From: Neobacillus sp. FSL H8-0543
GTDB taxonomy: Bacteria; Bacillota; Bacilli; Bacillales; Cytobacillaceae
Direction of reading: 5' to 3'
DNA: 64,000 nt
NCBI RefSeq assembly: GCF_038592905.1
Contig: NZ_CP151943.1
Span: 1,862,501 to 1,926,500, forward strand
A model generated the notes under the pieces. The model was not told where the DNA came from. It was given only the letters and a program-made list of their open reading frames with translations, and searched no databases. The translations under genes were made by a program, and so were the position numbers. Shown in pieces: positions 1 to 9,803 of the stretch (positions within the stretch are counted from its first letter, which is position 1; every line of letters begins with the position of its first letter).

Positions 1-93
1 TATATAAATAATAGAACTCACATTTTAGATTCTCCCAATCAATGGTAAACAGGAATTAGGAAAAATTCAAATAGGAGCCCAGGAGACCATTCT

Positions 94-124
94 AAAAAAA
101 GACAAGGAGTTCAGCCCCCTTGTC
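94..124 (-). terminator. Rho-independent terminator of the GGDEF-EAL gene
   Basis: Read on the minus strand, GACAAGG pairs with CCTTGTC around a short loop and is followed at once by seven T residues. It lies about 100 bases downstream of the stop codon of the GGDEF-EAL gene. Confidence 0.75.
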
Positions 125-224
125 CCATTCTCTATTTCCAATAGTTAGCGAAAGCTCAAAAAGCCATAAGAACCTGCCCCTTGGTCTTTCAAAAAGTCTA
201 ATCCATACCTCAGATTTGCCGAGT

Positions 225-3212
225 TCAACCTTTTTTCCATGAATTTGAATGAGGGCCAAAAGATCCACGTAATGGACCATCAAGATCAATATCGAAGGAC
301 TTTCGTCTATTTTCAATATCGATATTTTCGTCTGTGTTAGGAATTTCTGGGATTACAGTTTTTCCATTCCGCAAGAGGGAAGCAAACTCTTCAGCTGGGA
401 CAGGTTTAGAAAATAAATACCCTTGAACCGTATCGCAATTGTACTCCTTCAATATTTCCAGTTGCTCTACCGTTTCTACACCTTCAGCAACAACATCCAT
501 ATTTAGATGTTGGGCTAAATCGATTATAGTTTTTGTAATAAAATTTGAGCCTTCAACATCGGTTCTACTTAAATCATTAATAAAAGATTGATCAATTTTT
601 AAGGTGTCAATTCTCCCTTTAAATCTTTTTAAGTAGGAGAGCGAAGAATATCCTGTCCCAAAGTCATCCAATGAAATACGAATTCCAATCTTTCTTATTC
701 CATCTAAAACAGAGAAAACCACCTTCTCATTTTCTAAAAGGAATGTTTCCGTTATTTCGACTTCTAAGTATTTAGGGTCGAGCTTAGTGTCAGCTAATAT
801 TCCCTTAATATTTTCGAGTAGATCTTTTTCTAAGAAGCGATGAGCCGAGAGATTGATGGACACTGGAATCAATGGTAGGCCAGCATCCTGCCATGCTTTA
901 TTCTGGATACAGGCCATTTTTTTAATCCATTTTCCGATTTCTAGAATGATCCCCGTTTCTTCTGCTATCGGAATAAACTCACCAGGTGAGACAACCCCCC
1001 ACTGAGGATGATTCCAACGAATCAGGGCTTCGGCACCAATAATTTGATTGGTGATCGTACAAATTTTGGGTTGATAATATAATTCTAATTGATTTAATTC
1101 TAATGCTCTTCTGAGATCTGACTCCAAGGTAAATATTCGATAGGATTCCGCATCTATCGAAGGAGTATAAAAGTGGTAAGTGTTCTTTCCTTTGTCCTTC
1201 GCTTTGTATAGGGCGGAATCTGCATGCTTTATGATGGTTTCAACGTCTTCCCCGTCATTTGGAAAAACACTGATCCCAATACTTGCTGTTATGAAAAGTT
1301 CATAATCTTCAACAGGAAGAGGATCCTCTAATGATTTAATGATTTCCTTTGAAAAATCAATAATCCTGTCAACACTGGAAATATTAGGTAATATTAAAGC
1401 GAATTCATCTCCGCCAAGACGTGCAAGAACATCATGATCACGAATAAGCCCTTTTAATCTTAATGAAATTTGTTTGAGTAACTTATCTCCAATGGGATGA
1501 CCAAGAGTATCATTGATATATTTAAAGCGATCCAAATCTAAATACAGGACTGCTGACTTTTGCTGTAACTTTTGACTAGTCACTAATGTTTGTTCTAATT
1601 TTTCCTGGAATAACCTTCTGTTCGGTAGGTCTGTTAAAGCATCATGATAGGCTAAATATTTATTTAAATCCTCTGCTTTTTTCCGTGCTGTAACATCTTG
1701 AATCGTTCCAATAACCGTAGGTCTATTATTTTCAAGGTACACCTTTTTTGAATGGGATTCTATATCGATTAGAGTCCCATCCTTCCTAATGATTCTAAAA
1801 GAATGATTGACACCATCATCCCCATTCATTAAGTAATGCCAAATGGATTTCTGACTGAGTTGGTCATCTGGATGAATATAATCCCAAATATTCAATTCAC
1901 TGTTGAATTTTGAACCTAAAATTTGAAAAAATTTAGGATTCCCATAGCTTATTTGTCCGTTTTGTTCAAGAATAAACACTCCAATGAAAGCTTGTTCGAT
2001 TAAACTTTTGTATTTTAATTCTGTTTGATTCAACTCTACTTCAATTTCCTTTGTTTCTGATATATCCGTAGCGATCACAAAAACACCCTCCACGTTCCCA
2101 TCAACTATTGTGGGTATCCCCTCCAGACGAACCTGAAGAGGGTTTCCTGCTTTATGTAGAAATACCGTTTTCATTTGCTGGTTGTTACCAGATAGAACCC
2201 TTTCAAAAAACTCTCTAAATGTTGAGACTTCACTAGAAGGAAGAAAACGTTCGATTGGACCTAATAGGATATCCTGATCTGAGTATCCTAGGTTTTCAGA
2301 AAATTTACTATTTGTCTGCGCAATGGCTCCATAAGAATCAGTATAGATGACCATATCTAAGCTACTTTCAAAAAGCGACTGATAAAATTGATCAGAATCT
2401 ACTACTTGATTCGCTGCTACTTGATCAGAAATTTTCCTGTCTGTTATATCCTGAATGAAACCAACTAAACCATCTAATTTCCCCTTATTATCAAGAAGAA
2501 TTTCCGCCTGTTCATAAGCATAACGGACCGTTCCATCTTTTCTAAGGATCCGATATTCCATTTGATACCCAGTCCTATTTTTTATAGCATCTTGAATGGT
2601 ATTTTCCACTAAAGGGAGATCGTCAGAATAAACATATAGTAATAATTGTTTAAGTGTAGGTGAAAAATTTTGTTTCTCATTTATTCCAAAAATAATCGGT
2701 AGTTGCCTAGAATAAATATGGTGATCGTTAACGGCATCGTAGTAGAAATTGCAAATATTTTCAAATTCATTAAATACGTTTTGCCCTTGTTTGAAGAGAT
2801 GGATCTCTTTTTCCTGATTTTTACTATCTGTAATATTTTTTACAATTACATAGATAACCATGCCAACTTCCGTTTCGACCGGAATAAGTGTGACATTGAT
2901 ATCAATCGTCTGTCCATTTTTACAGCGACCTACAGCATCAAATCTTTGCATCTCGCCTAGGATTGATTTTTTAAAAAATTCTTTTTGTTCAAGTGTTTCA
3001 TATTTGATAAAAACATCTAAAAAGGGCTTGTTAAAATCACTCTCAGTATATCCATATTGTTTAGCAAATGCCTGGTTATGTGAAACGAGGTTTCCGTTCA
3101 TGTCTAATTTGATAACAGAATTCAGGTGCTCATAAATTTGAAGATTCAACTCGCTCTCATCAAATATCGAGTCAACCAATGGTTCTTTTGTCTCCTGAAA
3201 AAATCTTTTCAT
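225..3212 (-). CDS. PAS-PAS-PAS-PAS-GGDEF-EAL cyclic-di-GMP enzyme
   Basis: Predicted bifunctional cyclic-di-GMP synthase/phosphodiesterase of 995 residues. About four PAS domains fill roughly residues 20-520. A GGDEF domain follows with an intact RLGGDEFAL motif near residue 600, then an EAL domain with intact EALIRW near residue 728 and AEGVET further on. Both catalytic signatures are present, so neither domain is obviously dead. No membrane segment is seen, which suggests a cytoplasmic sensor using PAS ligands. I chose the ATG at 3212 because GAGGAG lies upstream (spacing is long, about 12); an in-frame TTG at 3242 has no visible ribosome binding site. It is monocistronic and divergent from the ThDP enzyme. 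Two cyclic-di-GMP-II riboswitches occur within 18 kb, so it could supply their ligand (inference). Confidence 0.95.
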   Translation of the reverse strand: MKRFFQETKEPLVDSIFDESELNLQIYEHLNSVIKLDMNGNLVSHNQAFAKQYGYTESDFNKPFLDVFIKYETLEQKEFFKKSILGEMQRFDAVGRCKNGQTIDINVTLIPVETEVGMVIYVIVKNITDSKNQEKEIHLFKQGQNVFNEFENICNFYYDAVNDHHIYSRQLPIIFGINEKQNFSPTLKQLLLYVYSDDLPLVENTIQDAIKNRTGYQMEYRILRKDGTVRYAYEQAEILLDNKGKLDGLVGFIQDITDRKISDQVAANQVVDSDQFYQSLFESSLDMVIYTDSYGAIAQTNSKFSENLGYSDQDILLGPIERFLPSSEVSTFREFFERVLSGNNQQMKTVFLHKAGNPLQVRLEGIPTIVDGNVEGVFVIATDISETKEIEVELNQTELKYKSLIEQAFIGVFILEQNGQISYGNPKFFQILGSKFNSELNIWDYIHPDDQLSQKSIWHYLMNGDDGVNHSFRIIRKDGTLIDIESHSKKVYLENNRPTVIGTIQDVTARKKAEDLNKYLAYHDALTDLPNRRLFQEKLEQTLVTSQKLQQKSAVLYLDLDRFKYINDTLGHPIGDKLLKQISLRLKGLIRDHDVLARLGGDEFALILPNISSVDRIIDFSKEIIKSLEDPLPVEDYELFITASIGISVFPNDGEDVETIIKHADSALYKAKDKGKNTYHFYTPSIDAESYRIFTLESDLRRALELNQLELYYQPKICTITNQIIGAEALIRWNHPQWGVVSPGEFIPIAEETGIILEIGKWIKKMACIQNKAWQDAGLPLIPVSINLSAHRFLEKDLLENIKGILADTKLDPKYLEVEITETFLLENEKVVFSVLDGIRKIGIRISLDDFGTGYSSLSYLKRFKGRIDTLKIDQSFINDLSRTDVEGSNFITKTIIDLAQHLNMDVVAEGVETVEQLEILKEYNCDTVQGYLFSKPVPAEEFASLLRNGKTVIPEIPNTDENIDIENRRKSFDIDLDGPLRGSFGPHSNSWKKG

Positions 3213-3630
3213 TACAGCAACTAACTCCTCGCCTAATGTCAATAAAATGAAACAAAAATGCGGTTAACCTGCCATCTTTTCATTACCTCACACATACAAA
3301 TAACCTGAAACATAGAAATTATGAGTTTAGAAAAAATGCCTACCATTATACTGTCATAATACAATAACTGCTATATTATTTCCATTTTAGAATCAGGGGT
3401 AGCGCCAGGGAGATGGTTCTTTTGGCTCTTTAGATTTGGGTCGATGGAACCTCCCTTCATCGACCGTAACAGGGTTCGCTCCTCGTCTGCAGCAACCCCT
3501 CATTCAGACAACAATCATGCATCTTCCGCTTGCCCTGCCCGGTTTTATCACACAGCTTTTCTATTTATTCAAATATTCACACCCCAATGGGCAACACTAT
3601 CAACATAACATTCACAAAGAGGAGGACAAT
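3213..3630. other. Divergent intergenic region with a hairpin
   Basis: This stretch separates the GGDEF-EAL gene from the ThDP enzyme gene. It holds a degenerate copy of the dispersed palindrome near 3398-3425. A perfect 8-bp hairpin, GGTCGATG/CATCGACC, lies at 3439-3465. I see no tRNA-like leader or T-box signature before the acetolactate-synthase-like gene, and no convincing promoter. Confidence 0.5.
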
Positions 3631-5214
3631 ATGAAAGTTACGGATGTACTGGTTCAATGTTTGGAAAACGAAGGAGTCGAATATATTTTCGGAATTGTTG
3701 GCACGGAAACACTGGATCTTGCTGATTCTTTATCAAAATCAAAGCAAATTCAATATGTAAATGTTCGCCACGAGCAAGGGGCTGCCTTCATGGCAGATGT
3801 ATATGGAAGATTATCCAATAAGGTGGGTGTGTGTCTTTCCACACTCGGCCCCGGAGCAACGAACCTACTGACCGCTGTAGCTAGTGCCCAGCTTGATCAT
3901 TCACCAGTTGTCGCGTTAATTGGTCAGGCAGGCGTTGAGAGACAGCATCCAGAATCGCATCAATATATCGACATTGTTAAAACATTTGAACCCGCCACAA
4001 AGTGGAGCACCCAAATAATGGAGGCACAAACCCTTCCTGCAACCATAAGAAAAGCCTTTCGAACAGCAAAAATGGAAAAGCCTGGTGCCGTCGCACTGAC
4101 ATTGCCAGAAAACCTTGCAGCCCAAATGATTCCAGACACAGTTATGCAAGTGACACCTATCCCAGAAACTGTCCCAGCAATGGAAACACTTCAGGCAGCT
4201 GCAGCACTTTTTCAAAAATACCTAAAACCGTTTATTATCATCGGAAATGGAGTAATAAGAAAGGATGCCGTAAATGAACTTCAAACCTTTATTGAAAAAA
4301 TCAACTCCCCCGCCACACATAGCTTTATGGCAAAAGGGGTGCTGCCAAAGGAGCACCCACTCAATTACTTTACTTTTGGATTTAATGAAAACGACCTTGT
4401 TTTATCAGGCATAAAGGAAGCGGACCTGCTGATTGTCATCGGCTATGATTTCGTCGAAAAGCTGCCCAAAGATTGGAATCAACGAAAAACGCCCATTTTA
4501 CATATCGATTCATTACCTGCCGAAGTGAATGAATATTATCCTGTGGAAAGCGAGTTGGTCGGCAACATCAAGCAGACTCTTATGCTGCTTAATCAACAGG
4601 AAATACCTGAGAAATCCTGGGTTCCTACGGGAAATCTCCATGAAAAAATAAAGCTAGCCTATCAGATCGAAGCAACCCCTAACGACGCTAGCACATTAAC
4701 GATTGAAAGTACCCTTCAGATCGTTGAAAAGCTTTCGACTGCAGAAACGATCGTGATTTCTGATGTCGGTGCCCATAAATTGGCCATCGCACGCACGTTT
4801 CAGCCAAAGGAGCCAAATCGTGTTATTATCTCAAACGGGCTTGCTTCGATGGGAATCGCCTTGCCGGGCTCAATCGGCGCGAAGCTTGCTCGCCCAGACG
4901 CCGCTGTTATTTGCATTACCGGTGATGGCGGTTTATTAATGAATGTTGCAGAAATAGAGACGGCCAAACGCCTCGGTCTATCGTTTATCATCGTCGTTTT
5001 AAATGACTCCATGCTAAGGCTCGAAGTAGAGACGATGAACAAACGATTTGGCGAAAGCTTTGGCGTAACCTTTCAGAACCCAGATTTTATTCAATTAGCA
5101 GAAAGCTTCGGAATCAAAGGAAGACGCGCAGCTAATGTAGTTGAATTCGAGAGTATCCTTCAGGGGGCTTTAGAAACCTCAGGAGAAATCGTTTTAATTG
5201 ACGTTTCGCTCTGA
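3631..5214 (+). CDS. ThDP-dependent acetolactate synthase-like enzyme
   Basis: Large-subunit-type thiamine-diphosphate enzyme of 527 residues, probably acetolactate synthase or a close relative. The N-terminal ThDP domain carries the catalytic glutamate in RHEQGAAFMAD (about residue 48). A central domain follows, and the C-terminal domain has the cofactor motif GDGGLLMNVAEIETA, with the usual later asparagine in VVLND. The start at 3631 is fixed by GAGGAGGAC six bases upstream; the longer open frame from 3436 lacks such a site. No small regulatory subunit or other ilv gene is adjacent, so a catabolic (AlsS-like) or specialised role is more likely than branched-chain biosynthesis. The precise substrate cannot be told from the sequence. 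Confidence 0.88.
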   Translation: MKVTDVLVQCLENEGVEYIFGIVGTETLDLADSLSKSKQIQYVNVRHEQGAAFMADVYGRLSNKVGVCLSTLGPGATNLLTAVASAQLDHSPVVALIGQAGVERQHPESHQYIDIVKTFEPATKWSTQIMEAQTLPATIRKAFRTAKMEKPGAVALTLPENLAAQMIPDTVMQVTPIPETVPAMETLQAAAALFQKYLKPFIIIGNGVIRKDAVNELQTFIEKINSPATHSFMAKGVLPKEHPLNYFTFGFNENDLVLSGIKEADLLIVIGYDFVEKLPKDWNQRKTPILHIDSLPAEVNEYYPVESELVGNIKQTLMLLNQQEIPEKSWVPTGNLHEKIKLAYQIEATPNDASTLTIESTLQIVEKLSTAETIVISDVGAHKLAIARTFQPKEPNRVIISNGLASMGIALPGSIGAKLARPDAAVICITGDGGLLMNVAEIETAKRLGLSFIIVVLNDSMLRLEVETMNKRFGESFGVTFQNPDFIQLAESFGIKGRRAANVVEFESILQGALETSGEIVLIDVSL

Positions 5215-5218
5215 ATCA

Positions 5219-5271
5219 CAAAGACGGTTTTCATGGCTTTTTAAAAGCCGCAAGAACCGTTCCCTTTGTTT
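5219..5271. terminator. Palindrome-type bidirectional terminator
   Basis: Imperfect hairpin in which GACGGTTTT...GGCTTTT pairs with AAAAGCC...AGAACCGT, flanked by A- and T-rich tracts. It sits between convergent genes and belongs to the dispersed palindrome family seen throughout the window, so it probably ends transcription of both. Confidence 0.6.
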
Positions 5272-5835
5272 TTACGAGGTGATAATTCTTCTTAGTCTCT
5301 TAAAAAGAAGCAAACTAATCTCCACCCAAATCAAGTTGTAAAGGAAAGCAAACAAAAAAATGCTGCCGGCAGCAAGAAAAGAAAATGACCCTGAAACTGC
5401 GGGACCTAAGACTGGGAAGTTCAACCCAAATAATAAAGTAAGAATCCCGAGTGTTAAAAGGATGGCTCCACTAGCAATAATGCTAAGTCTCTTTTTAAAG
5501 AAGAAATATGCGGCACCGGTTCCTAATCCTAATAATCCCGTTGTAAAGGGAAAAATAATCAGTTCGGTGGGCTGAAGGATAAAAAGCAATAGGTTCGTAA
5601 GTACGTAGGAAGCAAAACCCAGTGGAAGAGAAATCATCGTACAAAAAAGAATCGGTGCCGTCGCAAGGGGACTGAGAAAGTAGCCGACTCCCGGTAAAAA
5701 CCCGCCTGCTGCTTGAAAAACGGCAGCCAAACAGGCAAAAACAGCACATAAAACCAGCCTCTTCGTTTTTAACTGCCTACTAAAAGCCAATTGCGAAGAC
5801 CTGACATCATCAGTAATGGTTTGTAATAAATACAT
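5272..5835 (-). CDS. Multi-pass membrane protein, possibly ECF S-component-like
   Basis: Hydrophobic 187-residue protein with about five to six predicted membrane helices after a basic N-terminus (SRQLKTKR). The helices are separated by short glycine/proline loops such as GGFLPGVGYFLSP. Size and layout resemble substrate-binding S components of ECF vitamin transporters, but no ligand-specific motif is recognisable and no ECF ATPase or T component lies nearby. The start is placed at the ATG at 5835 with GAGGTGGGG upstream; a GTG at 5844 overlaps that site. It lies just downstream of the amino acid ABC operon but is separated from it by a palindrome, so it is probably a separate unit. Function unknown. 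Confidence 0.7.
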   Translation of the reverse strand: MYLLQTITDDVRSSQLAFSRQLKTKRLVLCAVFACLAAVFQAAGGFLPGVGYFLSPLATAPILFCTMISLPLGFASYVLTNLLLFILQPTELIIFPFTTGLLGLGTGAAYFFFKKRLSIIASGAILLTLGILTLLFGLNFPVLGPAVSGSFSFLAAGSIFLFAFLYNLIWVEISLLLFKRLRRIITS

Positions 5836-5880
5836 TAGCCCCACCTCGAGTTACACATTTATATACTATATTAACGTGCC

Positions 5881-5941
5881 AAGGGGACGGTTCTCGTGTT
5901 TTTTCACCGAGTGTGAAAAACGCCACCAGAACCGTCCCCTT
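5881..5941. repeat. Dispersed GGGGACGGTTCT palindrome (best-preserved copy)
   Basis: Arms AAGGGGACGGTTCT and AGAACCGTCCCCTT are exact 14-bp reverse complements separated by about 33 bases. This is the cleanest copy of a family found at many intergenic places here. It lies after the stop codon of the ABC ATPase gene and may act as its terminator. Confidence 0.85.
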
Positions 5942-5946
5942 GATCT

Positions 5947-6684
5947 TTAATGTTTTAACGTCCGATTCAGGAATTCTCTCGTACGTTCTTTTTTTGGATT
6001 TACGAAGATTTGCTCAGGACTTCCTTCTTCTTCGATAACTCCCTTGTCCATAAATACCGCTCGATCAGATACTTCTTTGGCAAATTCCATTTCGTGCGTG
6101 ACGATTAACATCGTAAGACCGGATTCTGCGAGTTCCTTCATGACTTTTAGAACTTCTCCTACCATTTCTGGATCAAGCGCGGAGGTTGGTTCATCAAATA
6201 ACATCACATCGGGTTCCATCGAAAGTGCTCTTGCAATCGCCACACGTTGCTTTTGGCCACCGGAAAGCTGCTTCGGCCTCGCGTTAATATATTTGTCCAT
6301 CCCAACAACCTTCAAGTATTTCATCGCTACTTTTTCCGCTTCTTCTTTGGAACGTTTTAATACCTTCACTTGACCAACCACACAATTATTAAGGACATTG
6401 TGATTGTTAAACAAGTTAAATTGCTGGAACACCATGCCTAAATGCTTCCGGTAATCGGCTACATCATGCTTGTCATCCAAAATATTTTCACCATGATAGA
6501 TAATTTGTCCGCCGCTTGGTTTTTCTAGCATGTTAATACAACGAAGAAGCGTTGATTTACCAGAACCAGAAGAACCGATAATAGAGACTACTTCTCCTTT
6601 ATTTACCGAAAAATTAATGTCTTTTAGTACTTCATGCGTTCCAAAGGATTTGTTTAAATGTTGAATATCAATAATTTTTTCCAT
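5947..6684 (-). CDS. Polar amino acid ABC transporter ATPase
   Basis: 245-residue ATP-binding subunit of a polar amino acid importer (GlnQ/ArtP-like), energising uptake at the inner face of the membrane. Walker A is GSSGSGKST at residues 37-45, the signature is LSGGQKQR, Walker B is [14 protein letters not shown], and the switch histidine is in IVTHEM. It is the last gene of a three-gene operon (binding protein, permease, ATPase) with short gaps and a good ribosome binding site. The lysine riboswitch at the head of the operon indicates lysine, or a lysine precursor, as the physiological cargo. The family itself does not distinguish amino acids. Confidence 0.95.
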   Translation of the reverse strand: MEKIIDIQHLNKSFGTHEVLKDINFSVNKGEVVSIIGSSGSGKSTLLRCINMLEKPSGGQIIYHGENILDDKHDVADYRKHLGMVFQQFNLFNNHNVLNNCVVGQVKVLKRSKEEAEKVAMKYLKVVGMDKYINARPKQLSGGQKQRVAIARALSMEPDVMLFDEPTSALDPEMVGEVLKVMKELAESGLTMLIVTHEMEFAKEVSDRAVFMDKGVIEEEGSPEQIFVNPKKERTREFLNRTLKH

Positions 6685-6704
6685 TTCCTCTCCTCCTTTT
6701 CCGA

Positions 6705-7430
6705 TTATTTCTGCTCGTTTCCGATCATCGTATAGTTATCAGAGCCATCTAATTTCTTTTCGAAATATAGTAAGATTCTCGTTACAATAAAGGTCATCAC
6801 AAAATAAATCATACATGCCACGAAAAATGATTCAAAATATCTAAAGTTATTACCTGAAATCGATTTTGTAACGAAATATAATTCGGTAACGGAAATCACA
6901 TTCAACACGGACGTATCTTTAATATTAATAACAAATTGATTCCCTGTTGCAGGCAGGATATTTCGAATAACCTGTGGTAAAACAACATTCCACATCGTTT
7001 GAACATGATTCATTCCGATAGCATGCGCAGCTTCGAACTGTCCTTTATCAATTGAAACAATCCCGCCGCGTACAATTTCTGCCATATAGGCTCCTGTATT
7101 TATCGATACAACAATAATAGCCGCAACAAAAACATTCATATCTAAACCAAATGCTAACGCAGAACCATAATAAATAACCATCGCTTGTACAATCATCGGT
7201 GTTCCACGGAAGAATTCAATATAGATGGAGAGGATGACGTTAACTATTTTTAAAAATACTTTTTTTGCTCCCCGTTCAGGTTTAGGAATCGTCCGAATGA
7301 CCCCCGCTAATAGTCCAATCATTGCGCCCAAAACCGTCCCAATAAGTGCAATCAAAAGGGTTAAACCAGCACCACGAAGGAACATAGGCCAGTTTTCCGA
7401 GATGATTTGTATGACCCACTCAAAACTCAT
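6705..7430 (-). CDS. Polar amino acid ABC transporter permease
   Basis: 241-residue inner-membrane permease of the HisM/GlnP type, with about five membrane helices. The conserved EAA-loop region [29 protein letters not shown] (residues about 133-161) contacts the ATPase. The start is supported by GGAGGAAAAAAG immediately upstream. It lies between the binding-protein gene (62-base gap) and the ATPase gene (20-base gap), so it is co-transcribed with them. It would form a homodimeric channel, because no second permease gene is present. Likely lysine-controlled through the upstream riboswitch. Confidence 0.95.
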   Translation of the reverse strand: MSFEWVIQIISENWPMFLRGAGLTLLIALIGTVLGAMIGLLAGVIRTIPKPERGAKKVFLKIVNVILSIYIEFFRGTPMIVQAMVIYYGSALAFGLDMNVFVAAIIVVSINTGAYMAEIVRGGIVSIDKGQFEAAHAIGMNHVQTMWNVVLPQVIRNILPATGNQFVINIKDTSVLNVISVTELYFVTKSISGNNFRYFESFFVACMIYFVMTFIVTRILLYFEKKLDGSDNYTMIGNEQK

Positions 7431-7492
7431 CTTTTTTCCTCCTTTACCGTATAAAACCGACTGTACGTTTAAATACAGCCGGCTTTCTAAAA

Positions 7493-8329
7493 TTATTTCG
7501 CTGCTGGTTGATTCTTAATAGCGGCATCCATAATACTTGTACGTTCTTCCTCTGAGATATCAGCTAAAATTTTATTGATTTTATCAGTAAGGTCAGTGCC
7601 CTTTTTAAGACCGACCGCGATTGCTGTATCATCTGGTGATGTTTTAAAGCCATCTTCAAATTCAACCATTACGTAGTTTTCATTTGCAGCTGAAGCACTA
7701 ATACCTTCCGGACGCTCTGAAACGTAACCATCAATCATTCCTGATTCAAGAGCTACCCTCATCGATGGGAAGTTATCCACCGCTGTTTTCTTGTCTACAC
7801 CTTCGATTTGATTAATCACTGAATAGTGGAACGTATTTAATTGTGCTGTAATTTTTGCCCCTTTGAAATCTTGGATAGAAGTAGCGCCTTCATACTTGCT
7901 ACCTTTTTTCACAACCATTACTAAATTGGATGTATAGTAATTATCGGAAAAATCGATCGTCTTTTTCCGGTCTGCTGTAGGTGACATACCAGCTACGATT
8001 GCATCAATTTTACCTGATGTTAATGAGGGTACAAGGCCATCCCACTCTGTTTTGACAATAACTAATTCTTTCCCTAAACCTTCAGCTACTTTTTTAGCAA
8101 TTTCAACATCATACCCGCCTGCATATTCTTTAGAGCCATTTATTTGCACTCCACCATTGGAATCATCGTTTTGAGTCCAGTTAAATGGAGCATATCCTGC
8201 TTCAAGACCAACCGTAAATGTATTATCTTCTGAAGATCCAGAGACAGCCCCCTTACTTGTCCCACATCCTGCTAATAGAAGAATCGTTGAAACCAATAAA
8301 ACTATAAATATTGTAAACTTATTATTCAT
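7493..8329 (-). CDS. Amino acid ABC transporter substrate-binding lipoprotein
   Basis: 278-residue extracellular solute-binding protein of family 3. The N-terminus is a lipoprotein signal ending in LLAGC, with the lipidated cysteine at residue 22. The mature part has the type II periplasmic-binding fold, with motifs EAGYAPFNW, GGYDVEIAKKVAEGLG, DAIVAGMSPTADRKKTIDFSDNYY and a later hinge segment. It is the first gene of the transporter operon and directly follows a lysine riboswitch with its own terminator, so lysine is the probable ligand. The assignment to lysine rests on the RNA, not on the protein sequence. Confidence 0.95.
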   Translation of the reverse strand: MNNKFTIFIVLLVSTILLLAGCGTSKGAVSGSSEDNTFTVGLEAGYAPFNWTQNDDSNGGVQINGSKEYAGGYDVEIAKKVAEGLGKELVIVKTEWDGLVPSLTSGKIDAIVAGMSPTADRKKTIDFSDNYYTSNLVMVVKKGSKYEGATSIQDFKGAKITAQLNTFHYSVINQIEGVDKKTAVDNFPSMRVALESGMIDGYVSERPEGISASAANENYVMVEFEDGFKTSPDDTAIAVGLKKGTDLTDKINKILADISEEERTSIMDAAIKNQPAAK

Positions 8330-8366
8330 GCGTCTTACCCCCTGTTTGTTCTATAGATTAATAAAT

Positions 8367-8399
8367 ACAAAAAAGCGACCTGAGATAGACTCAGGCCGC
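8367..8399 (-). terminator. Expression-platform terminator of the lysine riboswitch
   Basis: On the minus strand GCGGCCTGAG pairs with CTCAGGTCGC (one G-U pair) around a six-base loop, and a run of T follows. It lies between the riboswitch aptamer and the binding-protein gene, which is the normal arrangement for lysine-induced termination. Confidence 0.85.
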
Positions 8400-8437
8400 A
8401 TTATGCATAGTTCCTTAAAGTCCCCTCTTATATCCCA

Positions 8438-8622
8438 AATGAGATAGCACAACTCAATAAACCGGAGAGTTTATTGAGACAGTCCTGCAGTTCTTAACTG
8501 CAGACCCAGCATGTAATATTGAGAATACTACAAACTTCGGCGACATTTCCTTCTCCCTAGCATCACTGCCTCTCAAGCTCCACTAAGGACTGTTAAATAT
8601 CGCGCCTCTACCTCACTGAAAA
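8438..8622 (-). promoter_or_regulatory. Lysine riboswitch (L-box) aptamer
   Basis: The minus strand carries the conserved L-box blocks in order: GGTAGAGGCGCGA, AGGGAGAAGGA, GTCGCCGAAG, GCTGGGTCTGCAG, GGACTGTC and a closing GCTATCTCA. The same blocks and spacing occur in the Bacillus subtilis lysC leader as I remember it. A variable hairpin (CAATAAAC...GTTTATTG) lies before the closing strand. High lysine would favour the downstream terminator and shut off the transporter. This is the main evidence for the transporter's substrate. Confidence 0.93.
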
Positions 8623-8703
8623 TAAGTGAGGTCTTATTAAATTATATTAATATACTACATCATCGTGTCGAATTCCGTCAACTGTATTTTACTTCCAGCG
8701 CCT

Positions 8704-8766
8704 AGGGGACTGTTCTCATCGCTTTTCAACCAAAGGTAAAAGGAACAGCTCAGAACCGTCCCCCTA
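8704..8766. repeat. Dispersed palindrome copy
   Basis: Arms AGGGGACTGTTCT and AGAACCGTCCCCCT flank about 36 bases. It lies just after the stop codon of the 343-residue membrane-anchored protein gene and before the lysine leader, so it could end the upstream transcript. Confidence 0.75.
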
Positions 8767-8771
8767 TTTTT

Positions 8772-9803
8772 TCACTCTGGATTAAACTCAAGTGTCTCAA
8801 CATATTTCCCAACCTGTGCTGTATCAGAAAACGCTGAAGGAAAGTAATACAATGTATTCAAAAAGAGTCCAGTCTTTAGATCACCAGAATAGGCAGCGAT
8901 ATAATGAATAGCCTTCAAATTGTTTTCACTCTCATTTAATGGTCTGTCTAATGAGAGATCACCGTATTGCTTATACGTTAATTCCAATGCTTTTTCGTCA
9001 TCAAAAATTTCTACGGAGATCTTTTTTCCCTTTTCTTCAACTAATTTCTCTATTATCTGTTTAACCTTATCATTAAAACTAGCACTCTTTATATCTACAG
9101 GATCAATCAAAACATAATAAGAGATTCCGCCATCTGCCCTTTGCTTATAAGAGTATACAATATCATATTCGACATTTCCGTCAGTTTTCTCTTTAGACTC
9201 AGCAGGTGGCTTTTCTTCCGCTGAGGCATTTAACTCTATTTTTAAAGCCTCAAGATTTGTGATTACAGACTGCAAACTACTTTGGGCACTAAGCAACCAC
9301 TCTTTCGATTTGTCAGCATCCTTTATACTATTGTTATCTACGTATTCCATATAGTGTTCATAGGCAAACTTCCGATATTGAAAGGTGTGATCCAATTCCC
9401 TGGTAATCGCAGTAAAGGTCTCTTCCTGTGATGGACTAAACCCCTCAGGAACCAATCTGCTTATTGGAAGTTTTTGGCCCTCCTCCATTGCGTCTTTCAA
9501 CTTCTTAAACAGTTCATAGGTTTGAAGCCTGGAGACATTTTTTCCATCTAATTGGGCAATCGTGCTATCAATCTTCTCAAAATTATCGACGAACTCATAG
9601 ATTTTACTATAAAAATCATTAAACCGTTCCTGCTTTACTTCATTCGATACTTCAACTACTTTAGTGTTACTATTACTTTCCCCTTTTGAAGCTTTTGTTG
9701 TTACGGAATTTGTGCTTTTTTCATTATCAAATTCCCCAGTATTAAACCCGACATATAGTGCCATTCCAACAACAATAATAAGGACAATAGGATTAATCTT
9801 CAT
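8772..9803 (-). CDS. Membrane-anchored extracellular protein of unknown function
   Basis: 343-residue protein with an N-terminal membrane segment (MKINPIVLIIVVGMALYVGF) and no lipobox, so a single-pass anchor with the bulk outside is likely. Residues about 40-60 are low-complexity (Ser/Thr/Lys). Residues about 60-190 are helical and charged, a possible coiled coil. A mixed alpha/beta region after about residue 210 contains VYSYKQRADGGISYYVLIDPVD. I chose the ATG at 9803 because GGAGGAG sits just upstream; the longer open frame to 9866 has no such site. It appears monocistronic. I do not recognise the family. Confidence 0.75.
   Translation of the reverse strand: MKINPIVLIIVVGMALYVGFNTGEFDNEKSTNSVTTKASKGESNSNTKVVEVSNEVKQERFNDFYSKIYEFVDNFEKIDSTIAQLDGKNVSRLQTYELFKKLKDAMEEGQKLPISRLVPEGFSPSQEETFTAITRELDHTFQYRKFAYEHYMEYVDNNSIKDADKSKEWLLSAQSSLQSVITNLEALKIELNASAEEKPPAESKEKTDGNVEYDIVYSYKQRADGGISYYVLIDPVDIKSASFNDKVKQIIEKLVEEKGKKISVEIFDDEKALELTYKQYGDLSLDRPLNESENNLKAIHYIAAYSGDLKTGLFLNTLYYFPSAFSDTAQVGKYVETLEFNPE

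Noticed and set aside
92..316. Open frame downstream of the GGDEF-EAL gene
   Set aside because: Overlaps the terminator and the 3' end of the large gene in another frame, with no ribosome binding site or recognisable product.
3430..3630. T-box or ilv-type leader before the acetolactate-synthase-like gene
   Set aside because: No T-box sequence (TGGNACCGCG) or specifier structure; only a simple 8-bp hairpin and a palindrome relic.
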